Shown: positions 1 through 9,438, numbered from the stretch's first letter. The stretch: DNA of 60,232 nt from an uncultured Desulfobulbaceae bacterium (GCA_947258675.1 CAMYJP010000009.1:1-60232), one strand, 5' to 3'. Numbers and translations are program-made. Notes: generated by a model from the sequence alone, not told the origin.

Positions 1-86
1 TTTTTCAAACTGAAAATCTATGCCTTACATGAAACAAAGTACGCTTTAGTCGGATGAACCATAAATAATATAAGCCAAACAATATG

Positions 87-126
87 AAGCCAGACATGAG
101 ATTGAAATATCTTAGTCTGGCTTTTC
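87..126 (+). terminator. Rho-independent terminator-like hairpin
   Basis: A 9-bp perfect stem (AAGCCAGAC at 87-95 with GTCTGGCTT at 115-123) encloses a 19-nt loop and runs into a short T tract. It probably ends a transcript entering from the left edge. The long loop makes it weaker than a classic terminator. Confidence 0.55.
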
Positions 127-342
127 TATCTCTGATTCAAAAGATTTTCTACGACACCCAAGGTTTGTCAGATTGACATACCCAATCAACACTTGATAAA
201 AAATCAAGAAGCATCAATATTTGCTATTTTGGCAATCCCATGTAAACTTTGACTGGATTCCAAATAATGGCAAATAACTATGATGATCTCTTTACCTCAT
301 TTTTTATAATAATCCTAAAGTAAAACTATGGAGATTAAGACA

Positions 343-870
343 ATGAAAACAACCCAGAGAGTATGTGTTCTTTTTGCGGTTATGGTGTTTAGTACCACCT
401 TTTCTCTTCAGGCACGGGAGGTATCACTTGAGCAAGTCAAACTGAATGTTCTTAATCTGCACAAATCAGTAATGGCGAGGCAGCCGGCTGTTTCGATTAA
501 GAAATTTAAAAGCGTCATTGCAATTAATGATGAATTTATCCTACTGGACGTCCGATCCGAAGCTGAATTTAAAGCGGCGCACCTTCCCGGTGCCTTGCAT
601 GTCGAACGCGGCCGGATTGAATGGATTATCCCAAATATAATTAAGAAAACAGATAGAACAGTTTATGTGTATTGCCAGGATGGAAGACGTTCCGCTCTTG
701 CTACAGAGCGGCTTCTTGAGATGGGATACAAGAATACGATCCATATTACCGATGGTTTTGAGGGTTGGGTTAAAACTGGATACCCTGTTTACAACATGCA
801 TGGAGAATTTATCTTGAACTCTGGAGGGTATGGCAAAAGAGAGCCCACGATTGGTAATATCGACAAATAA
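343..870 (+). CDS. Exported rhodanese-like sulfurtransferase
   Basis: A single-domain rhodanese with an N-terminal signal peptide (hydrophobic core around VLFAVMVFSTTFS, likely cleavage after LQA), so it probably acts in the periplasm. The rhodanese fold shows LLDVRSEAEF, HLPGA and the active-site loop CQDGRRS; the Cys is residue 111 from this start and would carry the persulfide. I chose ATG 343 rather than ATG 328 because GGAG at 330-333 sits 9 nt upstream of it. The gene stands alone, with no partner in the same transcript. A role in periplasmic sulfur transfer or thiosulfate/cyanide chemistry is inference from the family; the sulfur donor is not evident. Confidence 0.85.
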   Translation: MKTTQRVCVLFAVMVFSTTFSLQAREVSLEQVKLNVLNLHKSVMARQPAVSIKKFKSVIAINDEFILLDVRSEAEFKAAHLPGALHVERGRIEWIIPNIIKKTDRTVYVYCQDGRRSALATERLLEMGYKNTIHITDGFEGWVKTGYPVYNMHGEFILNSGGYGKREPTIGNIDK

Positions 871-1372
871 ACACTCCCCTGACTTGATTTTATTTTTGAA
901 CAGGGCAATTACAAACCATTTGCCAAATAAGGCTTTTAGTGTGCTTGCCACACAATACTGAGAGAAAACCGGTTGTTTCAGCCCACGGTCCGCTCAAAAC
1001 CCAAAGCATCAATGACTGTAATGAGCTTCATCCTTAACCGATATGGTCGGCAGAATGGCTAAGATAGCCAGTATGAAGGGAATAGAAATCTTTTGAGATT
1101 GAAACCATTGCTGTTGGCAAGGGATTAATGATTCAAGAACATCAAAACATCCTCTCTTTTTATATCTCTCCAATATAACCATATTCTAAAGGATTTCTTC
1201 CTTGCGTTCGAAAGAAGTAACTGACATTTAACGAAGCAGATCAATTTGTCTTCTGGGTAAAGCAAAAGACAGAAACAGTAAACTCAAACCGGAAGTATAA
1301 TTTTCTTGAAAACAACCTAACTATCAACCTGTCAGTTGAATATGTAATGATAATAAGTGGTTAGGGTGGCGA
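871..1372. other. Intergenic gap, nothing assignable
   Basis: About 500 bp between the rhodanese and the next gene. I see no open frame with a plausible start and ribosome site, no tRNA-like fold and no clear terminator. Antisense frames overlapping the end of the rhodanese gene look like shadows. Confidence 0.5.
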
Positions 1373-1894
1373 ATGATGAATGCTCAATCATCCCCCAAAA
1401 TAGTAAAGGATTTCATGCGAGCATTTGTCAGAACTAAACCACTAGTGGATAGCTCTGGAGCGCTCATATTTAAGTATGGAAATGGCATATATTACCTAAT
1501 GGTAACGTTCGCTGCTTTACTTATTCTTGCCGTTACTTTTGACCCACCGACTAAGCCAGAAAACATATTGACTGCGCTTTTATTAATAGGTTCTGCGATC
1601 TTTATGAGTATACAATCCAAAAAATATCACTTGCTATTGAATAATAATTCCATTGTTCGCAACTCCCCTTGGCCCTGGCATAAACATAATGTTTTTGACT
1701 TTAAAGAAATTTCGTCAATTGATATAAAATACCGAGCTATGCATGTTAGCCTTATGATGAATGACGAAAGAGAACTAGAAGTGCCAATTATGCTTAATGG
1801 TTCATTTCAATTGCTTTACACAGCTGTTCATGATTCAAATGCAACAGTTACAAACAAAGTAAGAACTATTATCGAATATTATTCAAGATTCTAA
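1373..1894 (+). CDS. Hypothetical membrane protein with PH-like domain appearance
   Basis: 173 residues; no family recognised with certainty. Two membrane segments are visible (about residues 40-58, YYLMVTFAALLILAVTF, and 65-80, ILTALLLIGSAIFMS). After them comes a soluble domain of alternating strands with SIVRNSPWPW and FKEISSIDIKYR. That order, two helices then a beta-rich cytosolic part, resembles small bacterial PH-domain membrane proteins, but this is a shape comparison only. ATG 1376 is an equally good start. Codon use is AT-rich compared with the housekeeping genes downstream, as in its neighbour at 2031, so both may be recent arrivals. Confidence 0.55.
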   Translation: MMNAQSSPKIVKDFMRAFVRTKPLVDSSGALIFKYGNGIYYLMVTFAALLILAVTFDPPTKPENILTALLLIGSAIFMSIQSKKYHLLLNNNSIVRNSPWPWHKHNVFDFKEISSIDIKYRAMHVSLMMNDERELEVPIMLNGSFQLLYTAVHDSNATVTNKVRTIIEYYSRF

Positions 1895-2030
1895 GAGTTT
1901 TTTTGTAAGTAGATATGGAATTTTCAGCGTATAACGCGACTAATTATATATTACTCTCTAGTGTTTCCCTATTATCCTGACACGTAACCCGACAGCTTCA
2001 GTTCAGAAAATAACAAATTCGTGATATTTG

Positions 2031-2477
2031 ATGCTTGGTTTGTCAAAAAAAATTCTTTCAACAAATGGCCCTCAATACACACGAGTCTTGATAGAAGAAT
2101 ACTTTGATCGTGCAGCACTAAATGAATTTATTTTTTCTGAAGCCTATTTAGAAAAATCAAAAAAAGATGAGGAGTTAAGAATAATAATAAAGGCCATTTC
2201 TATTTTTCGACATTTTTTCCCCACAAAGTATAAAATAGTAATTGAAGAAACTGAAGCAGGTTCAGAAGTCATTGTTAAACCAGGCATTTCTGTTTGGAGA
2301 TTACTTGTTGTAATTGCAGGACTTGTTATTATTTATACCTCATCATCGGATGCAATTTTCTTAAACAATTACTTTTTTAAAATTGCGCTTTTTATAGCTG
2401 GCATTGTTTTACTGATATGCATGAGTCTTTCAGAAAGGAATAAGGTCTCAAAAGCGATAATAGAATCAATAAATTAA
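2031..2477 (+). CDS. Hypothetical membrane protein, two C-terminal TM segments
   Basis: About 148 residues, not recognised. The N-terminal ~85 residues are charged and soluble (EEYFDRAALNEF, EKSKKDEELR). Two hydrophobic stretches follow (WRLLVVIAGLVIIYTSS and FFKIALFIAGIVLLICM) and then a short charged tail. I prefer ATG 2031 over the in-frame TTG at 2028; neither has a strong ribosome site. Composition is strongly AT-rich, like the gene before it. Order and spacing suggest the two may form a small accessory unit. Confidence 0.5.
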   Translation: MLGLSKKILSTNGPQYTRVLIEEYFDRAALNEFIFSEAYLEKSKKDEELRIIIKAISIFRHFFPTKYKIVIEETEAGSEVIVKPGISVWRLLVVIAGLVIIYTSSSDAIFLNNYFFKIALFIAGIVLLICMSLSERNKVSKAIIESIN

Positions 2478-2626
2478 ACAGCTAACCAGCGGCTGTAAGG
2501 GAATGCCAACACTTAAGCGCTGCCAGCCCCTGAACCATTTCGTTTTAACTCCAGAGAATTTCGATGAAGGGCAAAAATATATCTTTTTCGTAAAGCCAAT
2601 ATAACCACTATAAAACAGATACAAAC

Positions 2627-2671
2627 AAGGCCAGGCTTGAGGTTTCTTATCTTTCGACCTGGCTTTTTATT
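2627..2671 (+). terminator. Terminator-like hairpin in a 350-bp gap
   Basis: GCCAGG at 2630-2635 pairs with CCTGGC at 2658-2663, extended by A-T and G-T pairs, followed by TTTTTATTTTT. It lies between the unknown membrane gene (ends 2477) and the 3' end of cmk (2829, other strand), so it may serve both. Nothing else in 2478-2828 could be assigned. Confidence 0.6.
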
Positions 2672-2828
2672 TTTGATATGGAAAATTGTTTGGAACTTCT
2701 TCAGATTGTCATGTAAAGATAAGCAGCATACACCTTATAGTTCTTCCGCAAGGGAAAAAGAAAATGAATATTGTTTAATCAAACAGGTGATGTAACTTGT
2801 AACAGATGTCAGGAATGTGAAGATAAAT

Positions 2829-3533
2829 TTAAGAATTGTTTTGAGTAGCGCCGGTTACTTTGCTGAGCATAAAGCTGACAACATCTTCTATAGTCATCTT
2901 AGAAGAGTCGACAATAATAGCGTCAGCGGCAGGCTTCAACGGTGCTAGGGAGCGGGCTGAGTCATCATTATCTCGTTTTATGATCTGTTGGAGCAGTTCC
3001 TGAAAATCGACCTGCTGTCCTTTTCTCTGCAATTGCTGTTGACGACGGCGGGCTCGTTCTTCAGGGGCGGCATCTAGGAAAAATTTAACTTCAGCTTTGG
3101 GGAAGACAACTGTTCCTGTATCACGTCCTTCAGCAACAATCTCACCCTGCTCTCCCATTCTCCTCTGCATTTCAGTAAGCTTCTGTCTTACAATCGGTTC
3201 TGCGGATATCCGGGAGGCAATCAGCCCCATTTCAGCCGTGCGTATGGCTGTGCTGATATCTTCTCCATCGAGAAACACTCTGGTTTCTTCAATTGTATTT
3301 TCCGCTGGAGAAAGAGTGAGATGCATATTATCAAGTAATTCCGGCAGCTGTGCGCAGCCAGATTCGTCCTCTAGATTAATGGACTGTCTTTTTGCCTGGA
3401 ATCCAACAGCCCGGTACATGGCCCCTGTGTCCAGATAGGTATAGTGCAGTCGGGACGCCAGAATTCGGCTGATTGTACTTTTTCCTGACCCTGATGGCCC
3501 GTCAATAGTAATAACCATTTTATTATCTGACAT
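2829..3533 (-). CDS. cmk: Cytidylate kinase
   Basis: Phosphorylates CMP and dCMP using ATP in the cytoplasm. The P-loop TIDGPSGSGKST is at the N-terminus, followed by the CMP-binding features YLDTGAMYRAVG and the VAEGRDTGTVVFP block, then the lid region ARRRQQQL and RDNDDSARSLAPLKPA. Its length (about 234 aa) is normal for the family. I take ATG 3533 as start; an in-frame TTG lies at 3539. The gene overlaps the end of hisC by about 11 bases, so the two are translationally coupled. It is the last gene of the minus-strand run that begins near 8337. Confidence 0.93.
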   Translation of the reverse strand: MSDNKMVITIDGPSGSGKSTISRILASRLHYTYLDTGAMYRAVGFQAKRQSINLEDESGCAQLPELLDNMHLTLSPAENTIEETRVFLDGEDISTAIRTAEMGLIASRISAEPIVRQKLTEMQRRMGEQGEIVAEGRDTGTVVFPKAEVKFFLDAAPEERARRRQQQLQRKGQQVDFQELLQQIIKRDNDDSARSLAPLKPAADAIIVDSSKMTIEDVVSFMLSKVTGATQNNS

Positions 3534-4629
3534 ATTCAAGCTCTTTCAAAACACTTGCCAGCGTATTGACAAAACGGCTGTTTTCTTCAGGCCTGCCGAC
3601 AGTAATCCGTATGTGGTTAGGATAGCCGTAGGCCTGCATTGGCCGTACGATAACTCCTTTTGACAACATATGCTCATACAGCTGTTTTGCGTCGCCTCGA
3701 ACATCAATAAGAAAAAAATTGGTATATGATTCTTTTGGGAGACACCCCAGTTTTTCAACTTCATTTATCAGCCATGCTTTACCTTGAGTTGTCTGCTCCA
3801 GAGTCTTCTGATAGTGGTCTTTATCCTCCAATGCGGCAAGTCCGCCGATCTGAGCCAGGGTATTCACATTAAACGGTTGACGAACTCTGTGAAGGTATCC
3901 GGCCAACTCTTCCCTCATTATACCATAACCTAATCTCAGACCGGACAGGCCGTAAGCCTTTGAAAAAGTACGCAGGGCAACCACAGGTTTTTCACCGCGT
4001 ATATAAGTAAACGTATCGAGTCTTGATTCCTGGGGAACAAAATCAACATATGCCTCATCTAAAACAACAATTACTTGATCCGGAATACGGCTTAAAAAAG
4101 TCTGAAATTCATGATGATTGATAATCGTGCCAGTCGGGTTATTGGGGTTATCCAGAAAAATGAGTCTGGTTTTTTCAGTCAGGGCAGCGAGAATGGCATT
4201 TAGGTCGTGGGCCATATTATCTAAGGGTATTACCTTGTTAATTCCACCTTGAACTTGCACGAATTTCTGGTACATCAAAAAAGAGGGGTGGCTGGTTATG
4301 ACTTCCTCGCCGGGCCTGAGGAAAGCTGAAATCATGAACCCGATAATTTCGTTGGAGCCATTACCGAAAACAACTTGTCCTGCCTGTACCTGGAGTTGCT
4401 CTGCCAAGGCTTTAGTCAAGTAGTAACAGCTACCATCCGGGTATCTGTGCAGGCCTGTTAGAGCTTTTTTAATTGCTTCAACGGCCTTTGGTGATGGTCC
4501 CCAGGAATTTTCATTTGAAGCTAGTTTAATGGAGCCCGTAATTCCATATTCCCTTTCCAATTCCTCAAGCGGTTTGCCAGGTGGATACGGGACAATAGAT
4601 TCGATGTGCGCCGCAACTTTAATATTCAA
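3523..4629 (-). CDS. hisC: Histidinol-phosphate aminotransferase
   Basis: PLP-dependent class I/II aminotransferase converting imidazole-acetol phosphate to histidinol phosphate, the seventh step of histidine synthesis. Visible: KLASNENSWGPSP near the N-terminus, FLDNPNNPTGT, VVLDEAYVDF, and the PLP-lysine motif RTFSKAYGLSGLRLGYG, then IRITVGRPEEN near the C-terminus. 368 residues is the usual length. It overlaps cmk at its 3' end. No other his genes are nearby, so it is a lone his gene in a mixed operon. Enzymes of this family can also act on aromatic substrates, so a side role in Phe/Tyr synthesis is possible. Confidence 0.92.
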   Translation of the reverse strand: MNIKVAAHIESIVPYPPGKPLEELEREYGITGSIKLASNENSWGPSPKAVEAIKKALTGLHRYPDGSCYYLTKALAEQLQVQAGQVVFGNGSNEIIGFMISAFLRPGEEVITSHPSFLMYQKFVQVQGGINKVIPLDNMAHDLNAILAALTEKTRLIFLDNPNNPTGTIINHHEFQTFLSRIPDQVIVVLDEAYVDFVPQESRLDTFTYIRGEKPVVALRTFSKAYGLSGLRLGYGIMREELAGYLHRVRQPFNVNTLAQIGGLAALEDKDHYQKTLEQTTQGKAWLINEVEKLGCLPKESYTNFFLIDVRGDAKQLYEHMLSKGVIVRPMQAYGYPNHIRITVGRPEENSRFVNTLASVLKELEYVR

Positions 4630-4670
4630 GACCTACCTCATTTGTGTTGATAAAGGGAAACGGGTTACTA

Positions 4671-6128
4671 TCACAAGCCTTTGGGCCGATTCGACAGGTT
4701 CAGCGATTTTTCCAGGTTATGGGCAATCTGCAGCAGTTTTTCCTCCTTGAAATGAGAAGTTTGAATCTGCAATCCTATTGGAAGTCCTGCCGAAGAAAAC
4801 CCACAGGGTACGGACATGCCAGGTATACCAGCTAGATTGGCGGAGATTGTCATAATATCTGAAAGGTACATGCTTAAAGGGTCATGGAGTTTTTCGCCAA
4901 GCCGCCAGGCTGGTGTTGGTGTTACCGGGGATACCAGGACATCGCAGTTTTGAAAGGCTTGCTTGAAGTCTTCTGCAATGAGTGTTCTCACTTTCGAGGC
5001 CTTTTTGTAATAGGCATCGTAAAAACCAGAAGAAAGTGCATAGGTGCCGATAATAATCCTTCGTTTAACCTCTGAACCAAAACCCGAGGATCGAGTATTT
5101 CTATACATTTCGGCGAGCGTTTTGCCCGATGTGTCGCGGAGACCAAACCTAACGCCGTCATATCGGGCAAGGTTGGAGCTGGCTTCAGCCGGAGCTATTA
5201 CATAATACACGGCAACACAGTATTCTGTATGGGGCAGAGAAACTTCAACTATTTCTGCTCCTGCTTCCTTAAGCTTCTCAACACCATTAAGAACCGATTC
5301 GTGAACTTCAGGGTCAAGACCCTCCCCAAAGTACTCCTTAGGAAGCCCTATCCGCAGGCCCTCCAATCCGTCCTGTAAGGCATTGGCATAGTCTGGAACC
5401 GGATAATCAACAGAGGTGGAATCTTTAGGGTCATAGCCGCTGATTACATTCATCATTAAGGCGCAATCTCTTACATCTTTGGTCACAGGTCCAACTTGGT
5501 CCAGTGAGGAGGCAAATGCTACAAGACCATAGCGGGAGACCCTTCCATAGGTGGGCTTCATGCCTACAACTCCGCAGTGTGATGCCGGTTGGCGGATAGA
5601 ACCACCAGTATCGGTGCCCAGAGAGGCCATACATTCATCAGCAGCCACAGAGGCGGCGGACCCGCCACTAGAGCCACCGCAGATATATTCCAGGTTCCAG
5701 GGATTATGAGGGATTGTAAAGGCGCAGTTTTCACTTGACGAGCCCATGGCAAATTCATCCATTGCCACTTTGCCGATTAAAACGGCTCCGGCCTTTTTCA
5801 ATCTTTCAATTACCGTTGCATCATATGGTGGTATAAATGACTCAAGGATGCGCGATCCACATGTTGTCTTAATGCCTTTGGTACAGAGAACATCCTTGAT
5901 GGAGATTGGTATACCGCATAGGGCACCACCTTCACCTCGGCGTAACTGTTCGTCGGCTTTTTCTGCCTGTTGCAGAGCCTGTTCTGTATTGATAGTTATA
6001 TAGGCTCCAACCTTTTTATCTACCCTGTCAATACGGTCAAAAACAGCTTGGGCAGCATCAGTTGCCGACACCTGGCCCTTGGCCAAATTATCCTGTAGTT
6101 CGTGGATGGTTAGTGAATGTATATCCAT
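4671..6128 (-). CDS. gatA: Glutamyl-tRNA(Gln)/Asp-tRNA(Asn) amidotransferase subunit A
   Basis: Amidase-signature subunit that releases ammonia from glutamine for the GatCAB transamidation of mischarged Glu-tRNA(Gln) or Asp-tRNA(Asn). The Ser-cisSer-Lys triad is visible: Lys in [10 protein letters not shown] (about residue 79), then [12 protein letters not shown] and [15 protein letters not shown]. 485 residues is full length. ATG 6128 is preferred over the in-frame GTG 6131; AAGAGGG lies just upstream. gatC lies directly upstream, but gatB is absent from this window. Confidence 0.95.
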   Translation of the reverse strand: MDIHSLTIHELQDNLAKGQVSATDAAQAVFDRIDRVDKKVGAYITINTEQALQQAEKADEQLRRGEGGALCGIPISIKDVLCTKGIKTTCGSRILESFIPPYDATVIERLKKAGAVLIGKVAMDEFAMGSSSENCAFTIPHNPWNLEYICGGSSGGSAASVAADECMASLGTDTGGSIRQPASHCGVVGMKPTYGRVSRYGLVAFASSLDQVGPVTKDVRDCALMMNVISGYDPKDSTSVDYPVPDYANALQDGLEGLRIGLPKEYFGEGLDPEVHESVLNGVEKLKEAGAEIVEVSLPHTEYCVAVYYVIAPAEASSNLARYDGVRFGLRDTSGKTLAEMYRNTRSSGFGSEVKRRIIIGTYALSSGFYDAYYKKASKVRTLIAEDFKQAFQNCDVLVSPVTPTPAWRLGEKLHDPLSMYLSDIMTISANLAGIPGMSVPCGFSSAGLPIGLQIQTSHFKEEKLLQIAHNLEKSLNLSNRPKGL

Positions 6129-6230
6129 CACACCCTCTTAATAATGTTAATGTACATAAAAGTTATTTTTCCAAAAATGGTATGGGCTTCGTAACGATGC
6201 CATCAAAAAGCAAATTTTTATGGCATGAAA

Positions 6231-6515
6231 TTATATAATTTTTGAGACCACAAAGGCCTTGTCGTTTTGCACGGGTGAATTAGCAAGTGCCTCCTTCCTT
6301 TCCAAAGACTCCTTGACTTCATCTTTCCGAAAGGCATTATCAATGGAAATGGCATGGGTGGTGGGCTGTATGTCTTTCGTGTCTAATGCATTAAGCTTTT
6401 CAACATAACTGAGAATTTTATCCAACTGTTCAGTCATGTGTTTTATTTCCTCGTCTGAAAGATCCAGGTGGGAAAGGTCTGCAACATATTTAATTTCATC
6501 TGGTGTTATTTTCAT
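6231..6515 (-). CDS. gatC: Glutamyl-tRNA(Gln)/Asp-tRNA(Asn) amidotransferase subunit C
   Basis: Small subunit (94 aa from the chosen start) that wraps around GatA and GatB. The family pattern is clear: ITPDEIKYVADLSHLDLSDE, then TEQLDKILSYVEKLNALDT and a C-terminal DEVKESLERKEALANSP. The longer open frame starts upstream, but ATG 6515 fits the family start (MKITPDE) and has GAGG 6-7 nt before it. About 100 bp separate it from gatA. Function follows the family. Confidence 0.93.
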   Translation of the reverse strand: MKITPDEIKYVADLSHLDLSDEEIKHMTEQLDKILSYVEKLNALDTKDIQPTTHAISIDNAFRKDEVKESLERKEALANSPVQNDKAFVVSKII

Positions 6516-6597
6516 ACACGCCTCATACCGTATCACTCTTTTTGAGTCAAATATTTCACAATGTAGTTAAATGGATTGTCATTTCGCGGCCGACAAT

Positions 6598-7665
6598 TTA
6601 CAGGTTCCAGTATTTTTTTGCAACTTCTCGAACCTGATCAATTACCGGAAGATACACTGGTTGGCTTTCGAGCTCTCGTATATTATTCTCGGAATGACGA
6701 TTAAGTCGATCATCAGAGACATTTTCAATATCAGCAAGTTCTCCCAAAACAGACAACACTCCATCTCTTAATCCTTCCAGGTTATATCCTCCCTCCAGAG
6801 CGATTAATAAGTGGCCACCACAAATTTCTTCAGCAAGATCGACTAAAATTTTGGTCATATAGCCAAACCCTCTACCAGAGACTGCCATTGTACCCAAAGG
6901 ATCACCATGGAAAATATCAAAGCCGGCAGACACAATTATAATGTCCGGTTTGTATTGTTGAGCCACCGGTACCACAATTTCCCGTAAAATCTGTCCGTAT
7001 GCTCGGTCATTCTGACCACCGCTTAAAGGTACATTAAGTGTAAATCCCTTACCCCGTCCTGTCCCTGTCTCAGCCAATCCACCGCTCCCCGGGTAATACG
7101 GATATTGGTGACTAGAAAAATAAAATACCTGATCAGTATCATAAAAAGAATTTTGTGTACCATTTCCATGATGAAGGTCCCAGTCCAGGATAAATATTCT
7201 ACCCATCCCTAGTTGGCTTAATGCATAATGAGCACCGATAGCGACATTATTGAACAAACAAAAACCCATTGATCTGTCTGCTTCTGCATGATGGCCTGGT
7301 GGACGAACCAGCGCAAAGCAGTTATCTGCCTCACCAGCAGCCAACATTTCAACTCCTTTAACTACTGCTCCGGCAGCCAAGCAGGCCGCATTGTAGGATT
7401 GGGCAGAGGTCTGAGTATCTGGGTCAAGACTATCAAACGTTTTACCGGAAGTTGATGCTACCCGGTTAACATGTGTCTGGGAATGGTTCATGAGGAGCAT
7501 TTGTTCAGGGGCAGGAGAGAAGGTTGGGAACAGGAAATTATCTTTTATATCCTTTTGCCCCAGTTCATTATAAATGACAGCCAGTCGATCAGGAGATTCA
7601 ACATGATTAAAATTCGGAATGTGCTCAAGAAAGAGATCATCTTTTAATATTGCCGTTTTACGCAT
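6598..7665 (-). CDS. Histone deacetylase-like (HdaH/AcuC class) deacetylase
   Basis: Zinc-dependent arginase/deacetylase-fold enzyme; bacterial members remove acetyl groups from acetylpolyamines, small acetylated amines or acetyl-lysine. Visible: RPPGHHAE with its two His, then the zinc ligands in LDWDLHHGNGTQ (Asp and His) and SAGFDIFHGDPLG (Asp), plus the catalytic-face loop LEGGYNLEGL. ATG 7665 is chosen over 7692 because AGGGGA lies about 8 nt upstream, giving 355 residues. The substrate cannot be read from sequence. It sits between gatC and the formyl-THF cyclo-ligase in the same direction and probably shares their transcript. Confidence 0.88.
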   Translation of the reverse strand: MRKTAILKDDLFLEHIPNFNHVESPDRLAVIYNELGQKDIKDNFLFPTFSPAPEQMLLMNHSQTHVNRVASTSGKTFDSLDPDTQTSAQSYNAACLAAGAVVKGVEMLAAGEADNCFALVRPPGHHAEADRSMGFCLFNNVAIGAHYALSQLGMGRIFILDWDLHHGNGTQNSFYDTDQVFYFSSHQYPYYPGSGGLAETGTGRGKGFTLNVPLSGGQNDRAYGQILREIVVPVAQQYKPDIIIVSAGFDIFHGDPLGTMAVSGRGFGYMTKILVDLAEEICGGHLLIALEGGYNLEGLRDGVLSVLGELADIENVSDDRLNRHSENNIRELESQPVYLPVIDQVREVAKKYWNL

Positions 7666-7725
7666 AACATCGTCCCCTAATTTCTTTACCATGAAGGTTT
7701 ATTTGTTTGATTCTTAAGACTCTCC

Positions 7726-8337
7726 TTAACAAATATAAACAATCCGTTTTTCGGTCACTATGAGATGGAGACGCTCATCATGGGGCAGCAGCGGTACTTG
7801 CTTTACAACCTGCTGTTCAAAAGCAAGGCCGATGCGCAGTGCTTGAGGAGCGCTCCTTGCTAAAAACCTGTCATAATATCCGCCGCCATATCCTAGCCGA
7901 CCGCCTCTCTCATCAAAGACGCTGCCCGGAAGGATAACAGTTTCAATCTCCCGCGGGGAGACGGGGCTTTTACCTTCACCAATCGGTTCTGAAATTCCAC
8001 AATACCCTGGCCTCAGATCCAGGTCAGGGTTTGTTATGGGATAAGCGGAAAGTTGTGAGTATTCAGGATCCGTAAGAGGCACGGTTACAAGCATTCCCGC
8101 ATCCAGACATTGTTGTATTAGAGGAAGCGTCTCGACTTCGCTCCTGAAATTAGCATAAATAAATAATACTTTTGTGTCGGTGAATTTTTTAATACGCCAA
8201 AGCTTATCTGCAATCAGAAGACTCCTTCTTTGCCGCTCTTTGAAAGGCAGGCTGTCCCTAAGGGCGAGAATCTTTTTCCGGAGGGACTTCCTTTCTGTAT
8301 TTTCTGCATTTAATTTATTCTTACAATTTGTAAACAT
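7726..8337 (-). CDS. 5-formyltetrahydrofolate cyclo-ligase
   Basis: Converts 5-formyl-THF to 5,10-methenyl-THF with ATP, recycling a dead-end folate. The family's C-terminal signature PGSVFDERGGRLGYGGGYYDRFL is split here across residues around 135-160 and is intact. The N-terminal RKKILALRDSLPFKERQRRS is also typical. 203 residues is normal. No good ribosome site precedes ATG 8337. It is the first gene of the minus-strand run down to cmk, so the promoter should lie in 8338-8500. E. coli puts 6S RNA beside this gene; I looked upstream and did not see a convincing 6S fold. Confidence 0.9.
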   Translation of the reverse strand: MFTNCKNKLNAENTERKSLRKKILALRDSLPFKERQRRSLLIADKLWRIKKFTDTKVLFIYANFRSEVETLPLIQQCLDAGMLVTVPLTDPEYSQLSAYPITNPDLDLRPGYCGISEPIGEGKSPVSPREIETVILPGSVFDERGGRLGYGGGYYDRFLARSAPQALRIGLAFEQQVVKQVPLLPHDERLHLIVTEKRIVYIC

Positions 8338-8790
8338 TCTATTGAAAAAGAGAAGTTACCATAAGAAGCGAATCTTGAATATTTAATGAACTTGTGTTAT
8401 CGCCGGTTGACCGACTTTAGGGAAGGCCAAACCCAATAATTTTGGGGAATATATGCTCTTTATAAGCTATAGTTCAAAATTAACTCAATGCCCGAACCAA
8501 TGCTACACATATAATTGGCAACTTTGAAAAAACGTATTACAACAAGCCGGCAAGAGAATAAACAAGAAAGACAAAGATTATTGGCGAACTCATTTTCTAT
8601 GGATTTTAGCTCCCCTTTGTGGTACTTATCTTTTTCAATCTAGTATCGAGATACCAACAAAAAATGTAATGATTCATCGAAGAGATAAGGGTATTGCCAA
8701 AGGTAATTCCATTATAATACGACAGAGGAGCAGTTGTTTCGGGCAGCAAATTCTCAATAACGAGCTTTTCACAAATGGAGTAATAAAGGA
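8338..8790. other. Divergent intergenic region (folate ligase / tusA)
   Basis: About 450 bp between divergent genes, so it must hold promoters both ways. A perfect TATAAT is at 8713-8718, oriented towards tusA, but no good -35 lies 16-18 nt before it (TTGCCA at 8694 is too close). An open frame without a plausible start runs through 8540-8798 and is treated as chance. Confidence 0.45.
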
Positions 8791-9033
8791 ATGGACCTGA
8801 CTGAAGTTATTGCTGATTCTATATTAGATGCAAAAGGACTAAGTTGCCCATTGCCGCTTTTGAAAACCAAACAGGCGATTGAGTCATTAGGTTCCGGTCA
8901 GGTATTGGAAGTTCACGGTACAGACCAAGGGTCCAAGCATGATATTCCGGGGTGGTGTGAACGGACAGGCCATATTTTTTTAGGCCACATAGATGAGGAC
9001 AATTTTATTCGATTTTTTATTAAAAAAGGCTGA
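8791..9033 (+). CDS. tusA: TusA/SirA-family sulfur carrier
   Basis: Small cytoplasmic sulfur-carrier protein (80 aa) of the TusA fold. The persulfide-bearing Cys lies in DAKGLSCPLPLLKTKQAI, the conserved CPxP motif. The second half carries HDIPGWCERTGH, a second Cys-containing turn found in many anaerobic TusA paralogs, and ends in FFIKKG. Three DsrE/DsrH-fold genes follow in the same direction and one terminator closes the set, so it probably hands sulfur to or from them. In sulfur oxidisers and disproportionators such sets feed sulfane sulfur to Dsr enzymes; in other bacteria they serve tRNA thiolation. Which applies here cannot be told from this window. Confidence 0.88.
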   Translation: MDLTEVIADSILDAKGLSCPLPLLKTKQAIESLGSGQVLEVHGTDQGSKHDIPGWCERTGHIFLGHIDEDNFIRFFIKKG

Positions 9034-9112
9034 GAGTCAGCCATTGATAAATGTTGTATCCTGATTCTGTATTTTGGGACCAACACAATTCATAAGATAA
9101 AGGGAGGGAAAT

Positions 9113-9427
9113 ATGTCAAAAAGTTTAGGTATTTTTGTAACCAATGACCAGAACATGAAGCACATCATGGGGGTCACCAAGGCAGCGGTTGCTAAGGGTT
9201 CCAAAGTGAAGATATTTTTGACCTGGAAAGGAACCAAGCTCGCTAAGGCTCCGGAATTTAATGAGCTATGTGATATCGCCGAAGTATCAATCTGCGCTGA
9301 CAGCTATAAAAAAATGGGGTGGGATCCACAAACCGACATTCCTGGGGGGTTGACGGAGAAAGAAATGTCCACCCAGTCCCAGCACGGAATAATTATCGAT
9401 GATTATGATTGCTACATGACTTTATAA
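9113..9427 (+). CDS. DsrE-family protein with candidate catalytic Cys
   Basis: 104 residues with the DsrE/F alpha/beta fold: GIFVTNDQNMKHIMGVTKAA, then VKIFLTWKGTKL, then VSICADSYKKMG. Cys61 in the last motif lies where DsrE and TusD carry the sulfur-transferring Cys; Cys53 is close by. AGGGAGGG lies a few bases before the ATG. The DQ.MKH.MGV start and the C-terminal DDYDCYMTL are typical of the DsrE-like proteins that sit next to TusA in sulfate reducers. Probable role: receive or donate persulfide with the upstream TusA. Confidence 0.82.
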   Translation: MSKSLGIFVTNDQNMKHIMGVTKAAVAKGSKVKIFLTWKGTKLAKAPEFNELCDIAEVSICADSYKKMGWDPQTDIPGGLTEKEMSTQSQHGIIIDDYDCYMTL

Positions 9428-9438
9428 AGGGGGAAAAT

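Noticed and set aside
541..951. Antisense open frame of 136 codons over the rhodanese gene
   Set aside because: It opposes a clearly conserved gene and has no ribosome site or family features.
8338..8560. 6S RNA upstream of the folate cyclo-ligase, as in E. coli
   Set aside because: Neither strand shows the long closed helix with a central bubble expected of 6S RNA.
8540..8798. Roughly 90-codon open frame before tusA
   Set aside because: No plausible start or ribosome site exists and it ends inside tusA. Its product has no recognised features.
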